A DNA stretch of 64,000 nucleotides from Bdellovibrio sp. ZAP7. Lineage in GTDB: Bacteria > Bdellovibrionota_B > Oligoflexia > Oligoflexales > RGVZ01. The translations under genes and the position numbers were made by a program. The stretch covers positions 32,078 through 96,077 of the forward strand of contig CAMDKS010000007.1 of the NCBI GenBank assembly GCA_945900755.1, in the 5' to 3' direction. This document shows positions 18,176 to 26,736 of this stretch, in pieces. Position 1 is the stretch's first letter, and every line of letters begins with the position of its first letter. The notes beneath the pieces were generated by a model that saw nothing but the letters and a program-made list of their open reading frames with translations, was not told the origin of the DNA and made no database searches.

Positions 18176-18502
18176 ATGGCACAAAATTCAATCATTGTCA
18201 CCGACGCTAACTTTGAGGCTTCCGTCCTCAAGTCGTCCATTCCGGTTCTCGTTGATTTTTGGGCTCCTTGGTGTGGTCCATGTGTAGCAATTGGACCTTT
18301 GCTTGAGCAGATGGCTGAAGAGTACAAAGGCCGCATCACGGTCGCCAAAATGAATGTCGACGAAAATGCAAACACTCCATCTCAATTCGGCGTGCGCTCC
18401 ATTCCTTTCATCGTCCTCGTTAAGGACGGCAAAGTGGTTGATAGCGTTGTCGGCGTCGTACCAAAGCAAAAGCTCGCAGCGATGCTAGACAAAGCCCTTT
18501 AG
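18176..18502 (+). CDS. trxA: Thioredoxin
   Basis: A 108-residue thioredoxin of standard length with the active site WCGPC at residues 32-36, preceded by LVDFWAP, and the cis-proline region GVRSIPFIVLVKDGK. It reduces disulphides in cytoplasmic proteins using thioredoxin reductase. An AAGGAG ribosome-binding site lies ten bases before the ATG. It is followed by rnhB after about 65 bases and may be read through into rnhB and yraN. Confidence 0.96.
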   Translation: MAQNSIIVTDANFEASVLKSSIPVLVDFWAPWCGPCVAIGPLLEQMAEEYKGRITVAKMNVDENANTPSQFGVRSIPFIVLVKDGKVVDSVVGVVPKQKLAAMLDKAL

Positions 18503-18566
18503 TCACGCGACTATTCCGCCCATTGCAGTACAATTTCAATGCTCTGCTGTTGACTGGAGTTTACAC

Positions 18567-19211
18567 ATTAAAACAACCATTCAAAAAGGTGCGATCGAAC
18601 GTCAGTGGCTTGATCAAGGCCTTGTCCTCGCTGGCATTGACGAAGTGGGGCGAGGCTGCTTGGCAGGTCCAGTGGTCGCTGCCTGTGTTGTTTTGGATTA
18701 TAAAAAACTTGCAGCTCTCGACGCAAAAACACGATCAAAAATACGAGACAGCAAAACACTCTCCGCCTTACAGCGATTCGATCTTCTTAATATTATCGCC
18801 GACATTAGCCTAGACTACGCTGTTGGAACTGCCACTGCACGCGACATTGAAGGGGTCGGAATTCTTAACGCCACTTTTTTGGCTATGAATGATGCCATCG
18901 CTCAAATTTTAAAGGTAACCCCTGACTTACTTTTAGTAGACGGCAATCAAAACATCCGCGGGCAAATCATCAAACAACAAACCATCGTCAAAGGTGACAG
19001 TTTGTGTTTTTCCATTGCAGCCGCCTCGATCATTGCCAAAGAACATCGCGATCATTACATGCGAGAACAAGCCGCCGTCCATCCACACTGGGGCTTTGAA
19101 CGCCACGTAGGGTACGGCACCGCCCAACACATCGCTGCCATTCATTCCCATGGCATCTGCCATTTGCACCGCAAAAATTTCGCACCCATTCGAGAAATGT
19201 CCTTTGTTTAG
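18567..19211 (+). CDS. rnhB: Ribonuclease HII, apparent non-standard start codon
   Basis: RNase HII removes ribonucleotides and RNA primers from DNA. The first catalytic motif, AGIDEVGRGCLAGPVVAA, is encoded from about 18630, with further acidic residues in LLLVDGNQ and the KGDSLCFSIAAASIIAKEHRD helix. Between the in-frame stop at 18486 and this motif there is no ATG, GTG or TTG; the first GTG (18645) falls inside DEVGRG and would delete the catalytic Asp-Glu pair. An ATT at 18567 has a GGAG seven bases upstream and gives a normal 214-residue enzyme, so it is used here. A sequencing error or frameshift is the alternative. yraN follows. Confidence 0.75.
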   Translation: MKTTIQKGAIERQWLDQGLVLAGIDEVGRGCLAGPVVAACVVLDYKKLAALDAKTRSKIRDSKTLSALQRFDLLNIIADISLDYAVGTATARDIEGVGILNATFLAMNDAIAQILKVTPDLLLVDGNQNIRGQIIKQQTIVKGDSLCFSIAAASIIAKEHRDHYMREQAAVHPHWGFERHVGYGTAQHIAAIHSHGICHLHRKNFAPIREMSFV

Positions 19212-19281
19212 TCGCTAACGCGAAAGCGGAAGCACCAACAACGTCTACTCCGCCCCACCTTACTTTGATCGGAGCTACACC

Positions 19282-19788
19282 ATGCAACCTGATCTTACGC
19301 ACATTTATCATTTTTGGAATTCACCCCCAGCCAACGGCTCGTTTCATCGGCTTGTACGCCCACACAGATGGAGCGCAAATGAAATCAACAAACTTGACCG
19401 CAAAGGTATTGCTCAACTTGGAGAAAATATTGCCGCGAAATGGGCGGAGGCTGGCTCGTGGTCCATTCTAGAACAGCAAAAAAGACATCGTGGATTCGAA
19501 CTCGATTTGGTCATCCGACGTAAACAATCTCTCCGAATTATTGAGGTCAAAACTAGACTGTATCCCGCTAGTGATCCCGATATGAACGTGTCAGAAGCCT
19601 GGCTCAACTATAAAAAAAGAATGGCCCTTATTCGAGGTACGAAATTTATTCTCAATCGCATGAAACAGAAAGCCAATCTACTAGACTCAATCACGTGTGA
19701 ATTGATAGCGATCGATATCTTGAAAAATCAACAGATCGCCGTTTACAGGTGGCCTGATGCCTGCTCCCTCGATCCCAGTGGAAGGTAG
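19282..19788 (+). CDS. yraN: YraN/UPF0102 family nuclease-like protein
   Basis: A 168-residue UPF0102 protein. It has the family core GENIAAKWAEAGSWSILEQQKRHRGFELDLVIRR followed by LRIIEVKTR (about residues 47-97), resembling endonuclease VII/restriction-type folds with a D-ExK-like site. The family has a long-standing link to rnhB, which is directly upstream here. The N-terminal 40 residues are an extension beyond the core. A GGAG eight bases upstream supports the ATG. Function in cells is poorly known. Confidence 0.85.
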   Translation: MQPDLTHIYHFWNSPPANGSFHRLVRPHRWSANEINKLDRKGIAQLGENIAAKWAEAGSWSILEQQKRHRGFELDLVIRRKQSLRIIEVKTRLYPASDPDMNVSEAWLNYKKRMALIRGTKFILNRMKQKANLLDSITCELIAIDILKNQQIAVYRWPDACSLDPSGR

Positions 19789-19792
19789 AGCG

Positions 19793-19834
19793 AAAAAAAA
19801 GCTTCGACCTAGTCATTGGTCGAAGCTTTTTTTG
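19793..19834. terminator. Bidirectional terminator between yraN and rplS
   Basis: An A8 tract, a nine-base stem (GCTTCGACC / GGTCGAAGC), an eight-base loop and a T7 tract. The A and T flanks allow it to stop transcription from both sides, and it sits exactly between the convergent yraN and rplS genes. Confidence 0.9.
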
Positions 19835-19856
19835 TGTACTTAAACTGAATCTAAAC

Positions 19857-20270
19857 TTAAGTCGCTGCGCCGAAGTAACGGCTACGAATACGAGCGGCTT
19901 TACCAGAAAGATCACGAAGGTAGTAAAGACGTGCGCGACGAACAATACCTTGAGCTACAACTTCGACTTTGTCGATATGTGGGCTCATAGTAGGGAATAC
20001 ACGTTCAACGCCGATTCCACCGGCAGAGATCTTACGAACAGTAAAGGAGGCACCAGCCGTACCCTTACGAACGCGAGTCACAATACCTTCATAGGTCTGG
20101 ATACGGAATTTAGGAGCGTCTGTACCAGCTTTAGCGGCAGCAGCGCCGGCAGCAGCACCTTCTGCGATTTTATAGTGAACACGAATCGTGTCACCAGATC
20201 GGAAAGCTGGAAGTGGTTTTACGTCTTTGAAAACGCGCTGTTCGAATTTATTTAACAAGATATTTTTCAT
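19857..20270 (-). CDS. rplS: 50S ribosomal protein L19 with an Ala-rich insertion
   Basis: About 137 residues. It contains [13 protein letters not shown], then [50 protein letters not shown], which is typical L19. Between these two parts, where other bacteria have a few residues, lies an Ala/Gly-rich insertion of about 15 residues ([20 protein letters not shown]). The ATG at 20270 with GGGTGA upstream is preferred to the TTG at 20282. rimM and trmD, common upstream neighbours, are absent. Confidence 0.93.
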   Translation of the reverse strand: MKNILLNKFEQRVFKDVKPLPAFRSGDTIRVHYKIAEGAAAGAAAAKAGTDAPKFRIQTYEGIVTRVRKGTAGASFTVRKISAGGIGVERVFPTMSPHIDKVEVVAQGIVRRARLYYLRDLSGKAARIRSRYFGAAT

Positions 20271-20411
20271 GGATTCACCCAAAGTCTCAATTTTATTCTT
20301 ATCTTAAACCAACCTCTTGAACCTATTTAGTTGGCTGATCTTGTTAAAGAACCGCCGCCCATTGAAGCGCAAGTTGAAGGCACCTTTGATACCCCAAAAG
20401 AAACCGCTCGG

Positions 20412-20891
20412 TCAAGCGCTTATTGTAGATCCAGCACGGCCCTTTGACCTATTAGATAACAAAGCCCCCGCCTCATGACGGTAGTCGACCGCGATCTCGC
20501 CAATTTCTTCACGTGTGGCCGTCGGAATCATCTCGCGAATAATCGGAAGCACAAACTGCTCCATGTAGTCTATGTGCCGAGAAATCTTATTAAAAAGATC
20601 CTCACGTTTGCTCACAGGCACGGTTTTTGAGCGTTTAAACGTAATCAAAAACCGCTGCAATTCAGCCGATTGGACCTCTGCGTGGGTCCCTATTGTCAAA
20701 TGCCTAGACTGGGCGTCCGTCAATTCAGATATGATTAATTCATCGCCAACTCGAAGCATTAGATCTAAATGACCCATAAAACTAAGCAAATCATTCTCAC
20801 TGATCGACTCAGCTAAGTCACACGGCAAAAGCCCGAGGGACTGGCTGCGAATCGTTAAATACTCCTCTTTCATGAAATGCAATACATCCAT
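20412..20891 (-). CDS. Hypothetical hemerythrin-like helical protein
   Basis: A 159-residue all-helical protein when started at 20891, which has a strong AAGGAG ten bases upstream; the frame is open to 20948. The start MDVLHFMKEEY and the later ISRHIDYMEQFVLPIIREMIP resemble hemerythrin/HHE-domain proteins, but the usual first HD pair reads EEY and other iron ligands are not all present. So it may be a degenerate member or an unrelated four-helix protein. It is followed on the same strand by rplS. Confidence 0.55.
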   Translation of the reverse strand: MDVLHFMKEEYLTIRSQSLGLLPCDLAESISENDLLSFMGHLDLMLRVGDELIISELTDAQSRHLTIGTHAEVQSAELQRFLITFKRSKTVPVSKREDLFNKISRHIDYMEQFVLPIIREMIPTATREEIGEIAVDYRHEAGALLSNRSKGRAGSTISA

Positions 20892-21164
20892 GCGAATTGT
20901 TCTCCTTAGTGCCATTGTGTTGTAACAGCAGGAAGCTAAAAGTGGCATTCGGAGCCCTTATAGTGATTTTCAATCCAAGTTGCAAGCACTCCTTTAGGGG
21001 CCAACTTTATGAAATCATTGGATATCTATTAACTTCAGGTACAAAGTTAACGCCCTCCTTAAAACCATGGCCACTGAGTTTTAATATTTTTATCGAAAAA
21101 CGTGGCATAAAACATGACAAATTGCCTATATTGATCCATTGTCAGAACCGACGTCGAGGAACCA

Positions 21165-22229
21165 ATGGCTGTAATGGATCAAATTGAACAAAAAATATCC
21201 GCAGGAATCCCTATTTCTCGCAATGAAGCGGCCACACTTTACTTAGAGGCCGATGATCAAAAGCTCTCGGATCTGGCTAGCCTTGCCCGAATGCGGTTTC
21301 ATAAAGCCGACGAGGCGACCTACTTAATCATGGCCATCGTCAACTATACCAATGTTTGCGTCGCCAAATGTGATTATTGCTCGTTCTACCGACTGCCCCA
21401 CGATAAAGAAGGCTACCTCCTAAACACGGATCAAGTTTGCCAGAAAATAGAAGAACTCGTACAACACGGCGGTAAACTTATCGGCTTCAATGGCGGTTTT
21501 CATCCGAAATTACGCCTTGATGACTACGCCAACCTATTTACTGAAGTACGCAGGCGCTACCCATCCCTAGAATTCTATGAAATGACCGTTGCCGAGTTTA
21601 TGTTCTCATGCAAACTCTCAAAACTCTCGTACGATGCTGGTGCCCAAAAGCTTGCAGCAAGTGGGACTAGGTGGGTAACCGGTGGTGGAGCCGAAATCAT
21701 GGATAACGGATTTCGCAAAAGACACAGTCCCGGAAAATACACCGTCGAAGACTATCACAATGCTCAAGAGTCCATCTTGCGGGCCGGAATGGGTTCTACT
21801 GCGACGATGGTTATTGGATTTGATGAAACCCTCGACGAACGCCTAAACCACCTCGAATCCTTACGCACATTTCAAGATCGCGTGGGCGGAACGCTCGCCA
21901 GCTTTCTATGTTGGACTTACAAGCCATGGAATAACGAATTTGGTGGCATCGAACTCGCCACGTCAGAATACCTAAGGTGGCTCGCCGTTTCCAGAATCTA
22001 CTTACACAATTTTCGAAACATACGTACCTCAGTCCTCACAAAAAATGAGGACGCACTAAAAGGCCTGCGTTTTGGTGCTAATGATTTTGATTTGCCAACC
22101 GAAGATGAAGTCACGACAAGAGCTGGTGCCACCATCAGCCTCGATTTTGAACGAATACTAGCTGCCGCTAGAGGATTGGGCTTTAAAACCATAGAGCGGT
22201 CTGCTTGGCCTACTAGAGCTTGGCGTTAG
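21165..22229 (+). CDS. mqnC: Cyclic dehypoxanthinyl futalosine synthase (radical SAM)
   Basis: A 354-residue radical SAM protein with the cluster motif CVAKCDYC (Cys65, Cys69, Cys72) followed by FYRLPHDKEGY. It matches MqnC, which cyclises dehypoxanthine futalosine in the futalosine route to menaquinone. Closely related MqnE is the main alternative. Other support is the UbiX/UbiA pair at 37894-39391, which fits later steps of this route. No other mqn genes are adjacent. The start has GAGGA just upstream. tRNA-Arg lies downstream on the opposite strand. Confidence 0.85.
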   Translation: MAVMDQIEQKISAGIPISRNEAATLYLEADDQKLSDLASLARMRFHKADEATYLIMAIVNYTNVCVAKCDYCSFYRLPHDKEGYLLNTDQVCQKIEELVQHGGKLIGFNGGFHPKLRLDDYANLFTEVRRRYPSLEFYEMTVAEFMFSCKLSKLSYDAGAQKLAASGTRWVTGGGAEIMDNGFRKRHSPGKYTVEDYHNAQESILRAGMGSTATMVIGFDETLDERLNHLESLRTFQDRVGGTLASFLCWTYKPWNNEFGGIELATSEYLRWLAVSRIYLHNFRNIRTSVLTKNEDALKGLRFGANDFDLPTEDEVTTRAGATISLDFERILAAARGLGFKTIERSAWPTRAWR

Positions 22230-22277
22230 AACCAAATTTTTTAAATCTAGAATATATTTGTGATGGAAGCGAAAAAA

Positions 22278-22349
22278 CGGTCCCGCGCAGATTCGAACTG
22301 CGAACACCGCCTTCGGAGGGCGAGATGATATCCATTTCACTACGGAACC
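22278..22349 (-). tRNA. tRNA-Arg (anticodon CCG)
   Basis: A 72-base cloverleaf on the minus strand. The acceptor stem is GGTTCCG paired with CGGGACC plus G. The anticodon stem TCGCC/GGCGG encloses the loop CTCCGAA, anticodon CCG, reading CGG. The T arm CGCAG-TTCGAAT-CTGCG is standard. The CCA end is not encoded; a run of T follows the 3' end. Confidence 0.93.
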
Positions 22350-22482
22350 AGTGAACTAAAGTGTTTATCAACATTCTCGGCTCTATACAAGCGCTCGGAT
22401 TTACAGCCACAAATTTTTCCTGTATTGTTGTATAATAATAAAAAGTTACACCGATTGATGTATTTTTGAAAGGGCCACCTCA

Positions 22483-24075
22483 ATGCGTAAAGGTTTCATT
22501 ATCTTCTCGATTCTTGGAGTCATGGGAAATATTGCACTCGGATTTCTTTGGTTCCCTGGTGTCTATGGCTTAGCCTTCTTGCTACCGATCGTTGCGGTCG
22601 GGGTTTACGATATGCTCCAGGTCCAACAAACCATTAAACGAAATTTCCCAGTTTTGGGCCGTGCTCGCTGGCTTCTTGAATCCATTCGCCCAGAAATCCA
22701 GCAGTATTTTATTGAAAATAATACGGAAGGCCGCCCGTTTAGCAGAGAGCGTCGGTCCCTAGTCTATCAACGAGCCAAAAATGCCATTGCAACGTTGCCC
22801 TTTGGCACTCAAATGGATGTTTATGCGACCGGCTATGAGTGGGTAAACCATAGTCTCGCTCCAAAAGTAGTGGAAATGAAAGACCTGCGAGTTCTCATCG
22901 GCGGCCCTAGCTGTAAGCAACCCTATAGTGCATCCATTCTAAATATTTCTGCCATGAGCTTTGGCGCACTCAGTAAAAATGCCGTACTTGCACTCAATCA
23001 CGGTGCAAAAATGGGAAACTTCGCACACTGCACGGGAGAAGGTGGCCTATCACCGTACCACCTGGACCCGGGTGGTGATATCATTTGGAATGTTGGCACT
23101 GGCTATTTTTCCTGCCGTACGCCGGATGGAAAATTTGACCCCGAGCGCTTCACCGAACGTGCAAACCTGCCGAACGTAAAAATGATTGAGTTAAAATTGT
23201 CTCAAGGCGCAAAACCTGGTCACGGAGGCATTCTTCCAGGAAAAAAATTAACTCGCGAAATTGCCACGATACGTGGAGTACCCATGGGCCAAGACGTCGT
23301 GTCGCCACCGGCTCACTCGTCATTTAACAATCCCATTGGGCTCCTCCAATTTGTCGATAAGCTTCGCACCCTGAGTGGCGGAAAACCCACCGGATTTAAG
23401 CTTTGCGTCGGAAAAAGAAGAGAGTTTTTGTCCATTTGCAAGGCGATGGTTGAGACCGGAATCTATCCTGACTATATCGCCATTGACGGCGGCGAGGGTG
23501 GAACTGGGGCGGCACCCCTGGAATTTTCTAATCATGTGGGCAGCCCTCTCAACGAAGCACTCGTATTCGTACACAACGCACTTGTAGGCATTGGCGTTCG
23601 ACAACACATAAAACTTTGGGTTTCCGGCCGCATCACAACAGGATTTGATATTATTTCAAAAATTAGCATGGGCGCCGACGTGTGCTACTCAGCACGTGCG
23701 ATGATGATGTCCCTCGGTTGCATTCAAGCCCTATTGTGCAATACCAACACCTGTCCAACTGGTGTTGCAACTCAAAATCCGTGGCTCGTTCGCGGTCTCG
23801 CGGTAGATGACAAAAAATACCGAGTGAAAAACTTTCATCATGCGACCATCGAAAGTGTCGCGGAAATCATTGGAGCAATGGGCTGTGCGAATACAAGTGA
23901 ACTACGTCCCTGGCACCTTATGCGCCGCTTTGGACCTTTTGAAGTTAAACATTATGGCGAAATTTTTGGGTATCTTGAAAGTGGCGCTCTGCTCGGCAAC
24001 AATGCGCCAAAAGAATTCTCTAGGGCTTGGAGCGTCGCAAGAGCGGACTCATTCGATTCGTCCACTTCGTCGTAA
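22483..24075 (+). CDS. Membrane-anchored FMN-binding glutamate synthase family protein
   Basis: A 530-residue protein. Residues 1-45 form one or two transmembrane helices. The rest matches the FMN/Fe-S domain of glutamate synthase: MSFGALSKNAVLALNHGAK, GEGGLSPYHLDPGGDIIWN, LKLSQGAKPGHGGILPG, DGGEGGTGAAPLEF, and the cysteine-rich CIQALLCNTNTCPTGVATQ that in GltB holds a 3Fe-4S cluster. There is no glutamine amidotransferase domain, so it is not a full glutamate synthase. Its end overlaps the convergent cytochrome gene by 27 bases. Confidence 0.88.
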   Translation: MRKGFIIFSILGVMGNIALGFLWFPGVYGLAFLLPIVAVGVYDMLQVQQTIKRNFPVLGRARWLLESIRPEIQQYFIENNTEGRPFSRERRSLVYQRAKNAIATLPFGTQMDVYATGYEWVNHSLAPKVVEMKDLRVLIGGPSCKQPYSASILNISAMSFGALSKNAVLALNHGAKMGNFAHCTGEGGLSPYHLDPGGDIIWNVGTGYFSCRTPDGKFDPERFTERANLPNVKMIELKLSQGAKPGHGGILPGKKLTREIATIRGVPMGQDVVSPPAHSSFNNPIGLLQFVDKLRTLSGGKPTGFKLCVGKRREFLSICKAMVETGIYPDYIAIDGGEGGTGAAPLEFSNHVGSPLNEALVFVHNALVGIGVRQHIKLWVSGRITTGFDIISKISMGADVCYSARAMMMSLGCIQALLCNTNTCPTGVATQNPWLVRGLAVDDKKYRVKNFHHATIESVAEIIGAMGCANTSELRPWHLMRRFGPFEVKHYGEIFGYLESGALLGNNAPKEFSRAWSVARADSFDSSTSS

Positions 24076-25080
24076 AACAATATAGAATCCTGCTGACACA
24101 AAGATGATTGAACACAATAACAGTACCAGTGCCCGCATTTCATTTTTCTGACGTGGGCTCTGTGCGACGTCTCCAAGTCGCCCAGTTTTCCCACTCCACG
24201 GCCATTCATTTCGCAAGAATTGAAGCTCCCGTTGGCATTCGCCACAAGCTTTACCAAGCCGATTCATTCGCAGGACAAGTGCGTCATCCGTAGAAACAGC
24301 CAACGTTGATAACGCAAAATCAGCGGCATGGACGTCAAACCATTGAGTAAAGTCGCCCGTGTCCGACGTGCTAGGCAATGCCTTTGCAGAATCGGACGGC
24401 TTGCCAACATACGGCAACGATGCCACATAAAAGGCCACCGACCATAGCTCGTCAACCGATAAAATGTCCAGCATCGACGCCATTTCTGAATTATCCACCC
24501 CGTGAATCATGACGCCGTAAACACCAAAAGGTGACTGTGTTGACTGACGTTCAACTCGCCCAAAGGAGGTGGGCTGCACTCGCAATTGATCCGTCAATTT
24601 CCCTGGTAGCCCAAGACCATTACCGTGACAGCTGCCGCAGTATTCGGAAAATAAACTCTCACCTAGTACACGCGACGGTTGCAAAACCGGGGCAGTATTG
24701 CTGGCGAATTCTTCAATTAATTTTTCTCGAAAAAGAGTCAGCCTCGATCGGGCTGCCACAATGTCTTGTGATCGAACTAGTCCACTAATGCTTTCTAACT
24801 CTACAGCGAGCGAACTAGACGAGGCACCCACCGCCAAATCAACTTTTGCGACATGCTTGGAGGCGTCCAGCAAGGCTGCCTCTGCACATTTTTCACCACC
24901 AGCTGCATCACTAAGGCAAGTTCTTGCTCGGTACACATCAGCAAAAAGACCCCAATACGCGGCGCGACGTGCCGTCTTCTCCTCGACGCTTGGGCGAGAA
25001 AAAGCGATTTGCGCTGGAAGCACGCCCAGCAACCACACGATAGTCGCCAGCGGCAACATAATATACAAACGCTTTCGCAT
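24049..25080 (-). CDS. Membrane-anchored c-type cytochrome
   Basis: About 343 residues from the ATG at 25080 (GGGAG upstream). It has an N-terminal signal or anchor helix (residues 1-28), one CxxCH haem motif in EYCGSCHGNGLG, and a C-terminal transmembrane helix (ALVLLLCSIIFVSAGFYIVL) before a short basic tail. A second CGEC near the end lacks the histidine and is probably not a haem site. The long N-terminal domain is unrecognised. A role in electron transfer at the cell envelope is inferred. cardiolipin synthase lies upstream on the same strand. Confidence 0.75.
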   Translation of the reverse strand: MRKRLYIMLPLATIVWLLGVLPAQIAFSRPSVEEKTARRAAYWGLFADVYRARTCLSDAAGGEKCAEAALLDASKHVAKVDLAVGASSSSLAVELESISGLVRSQDIVAARSRLTLFREKLIEEFASNTAPVLQPSRVLGESLFSEYCGSCHGNGLGLPGKLTDQLRVQPTSFGRVERQSTQSPFGVYGVMIHGVDNSEMASMLDILSVDELWSVAFYVASLPYVGKPSDSAKALPSTSDTGDFTQWFDVHAADFALSTLAVSTDDALVLRMNRLGKACGECQRELQFLRNEWPWSGKTGRLGDVAQSPRQKNEMRALVLLLCSIIFVSAGFYIVLRRSGRIE

Positions 25081-25117
25081 TCTAATTTGAGCTCCCAATA
25101 AAAAACAACGGCACTCA

Positions 25118-26617
25118 TTACATGAGTGGAGCAAACAGTCTCATAATCCGTCGAAAAAGCAAACGCCCAACAGGCCGAAGGCTTACATCTTTGCTAGTTA
25201 GGGGGCAACAATTCTCAGAAACTTCCGTCAACAGGTCGCTAATGTTTTGAGCCAATGCCCGATCTCTCAATAAAAGGTCAGTCTCAAAGTTTAAATAGAA
25301 ACTTCGATAGTCCATATTCGATGATCCTGCCAGAACAAGATCCGCATCAGCCAAAACAAGCTTGCCATGGCATACCCCGTATTCATAGCGCAGCAACTCG
25401 ACGCCATACTGATGAAGCTCCGAAAAATACGAGTGGGCACACGTGTCTGTAATCTCGTGATTAGAATGCTTTGGAACAATAATACGAACCTGAACTCCCC
25501 GCGCTACCGCAACTCGTAACCCGTGCAAAAGCTCTTTGTCGGGCACAAAATAGGGGGTCATAATCCAAACACGCTCCCTGGCCTCGTGCAATATACTAAT
25601 TAAAGTCGTGTAAAATGGTGCGTTATTTTCAGACGGGCCGCTGGCAACGATTTGTAACAAATTCTCGGCTGATGGTTGTGGAATAACTGTTAATTCTATT
25701 TCGGAAAACCTGCCTGATATGATGTTTTCTGGAAGCGGTTTATTCGTTGTAAAGTGCCAGTCCTCCGCAAAAATCGCCGTAAGATCAGCAATGGCAGGCC
25801 CCTTGATTTTAAAAATGAGATCTAACCATTTTGGCCGTTTTGGATCTGGCCCCTGTAAATACATCTCGCCGATGTTAAAGCCCCCCGTAAAAGCAACCTT
25901 ACCATCGCTAATAACCAGTTTTCGATGATTTCGCCAATTAATCTGAAATCTCCTTTTTATCGGATGCACCTCTAGGAATCGGTGAATATTTAGTCCCTGC
26001 CGCCGATAGTGATCGAGAAGAGTATTGTTCATACCGTGCGACCCGAGAGCATCAAACAACACATGGACCTGTACCCCCGAGCAGGCCTTTGCCGCTAGGC
26101 GATCCAAAAAACCAAGGCCAATGCTATCAGCTTGAATCTGGTAAAATTGAACTAAAATGAATTGTGTGGCTTCATCTACGCAGTCGTTGATTGCCTGAAA
26201 AGCATCGGTACTGTTCACCAACATTTGAACAGAATTACCAAGCTGCATCGGTTGCCCCTGCAACATGGAAACCCACATCGACGTTCGATCGAAACCCATA
26301 AAGCTCTGGCTGGATGTGAGTTCTCGATTTTTTTTCGCCAAGTCTTCTCGAGATTGCCGCTTGCGCTTTAATCCCGACAAGTGATGGGAAGACCGCTTAC
26401 GATTGGCATATTTCTCGAAAGGATTAATCCCAAAACCAAAATAGCAAATTAATGTCGCATAGGGAAAAAGAGCTACCCCTAGAAGCCAGCTCAAACACAC
26501 CACCGGGTCTTGCTTCTTTACTAGTATATGCGCCGCCAGACCAACGCGCACAAGTATGGTTACTGCGGTCAAAAATCCATCAAAATCATTTTTAGAAGTA
26601 CTCGCTATTAATTCCAC
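25118..26617 (-). CDS. cls: Cardiolipin synthase (phospholipase D family)
   Basis: A 499-residue protein with N-terminal membrane helices (about residues 15-70) and two HKD phospholipase D motifs: HRKLVISDGKVAFTGG and HGKLVLADADLVLAGSSNMD. It joins two phosphatidylglycerol molecules into cardiolipin at the inner membrane. The length matches the bacterial ClsA/ClsB type. It diverges from the mutase gene and is upstream of the cytochrome gene on its own strand. Confidence 0.93.
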   Translation of the reverse strand: MELIASTSKNDFDGFLTAVTILVRVGLAAHILVKKQDPVVCLSWLLGVALFPYATLICYFGFGINPFEKYANRKRSSHHLSGLKRKRQSREDLAKKNRELTSSQSFMGFDRTSMWVSMLQGQPMQLGNSVQMLVNSTDAFQAINDCVDEATQFILVQFYQIQADSIGLGFLDRLAAKACSGVQVHVLFDALGSHGMNNTLLDHYRRQGLNIHRFLEVHPIKRRFQINWRNHRKLVISDGKVAFTGGFNIGEMYLQGPDPKRPKWLDLIFKIKGPAIADLTAIFAEDWHFTTNKPLPENIISGRFSEIELTVIPQPSAENLLQIVASGPSENNAPFYTTLISILHEARERVWIMTPYFVPDKELLHGLRVAVARGVQVRIIVPKHSNHEITDTCAHSYFSELHQYGVELLRYEYGVCHGKLVLADADLVLAGSSNMDYRSFYLNFETDLLLRDRALAQNISDLLTEVSENCCPLTSKDVSLRPVGRLLFRRIMRLFAPLM

Positions 26618-26736
26618 AGCTTATCCGTTTTATAAATGAGCTCGTTTGCTAAATAATTGCCAATATTCACTTAAATCTATATGTGTTACAGTATAGTCGG
26701 TATCGAATGCGCCGCCAAATCTGGGAGTAGCTTATT

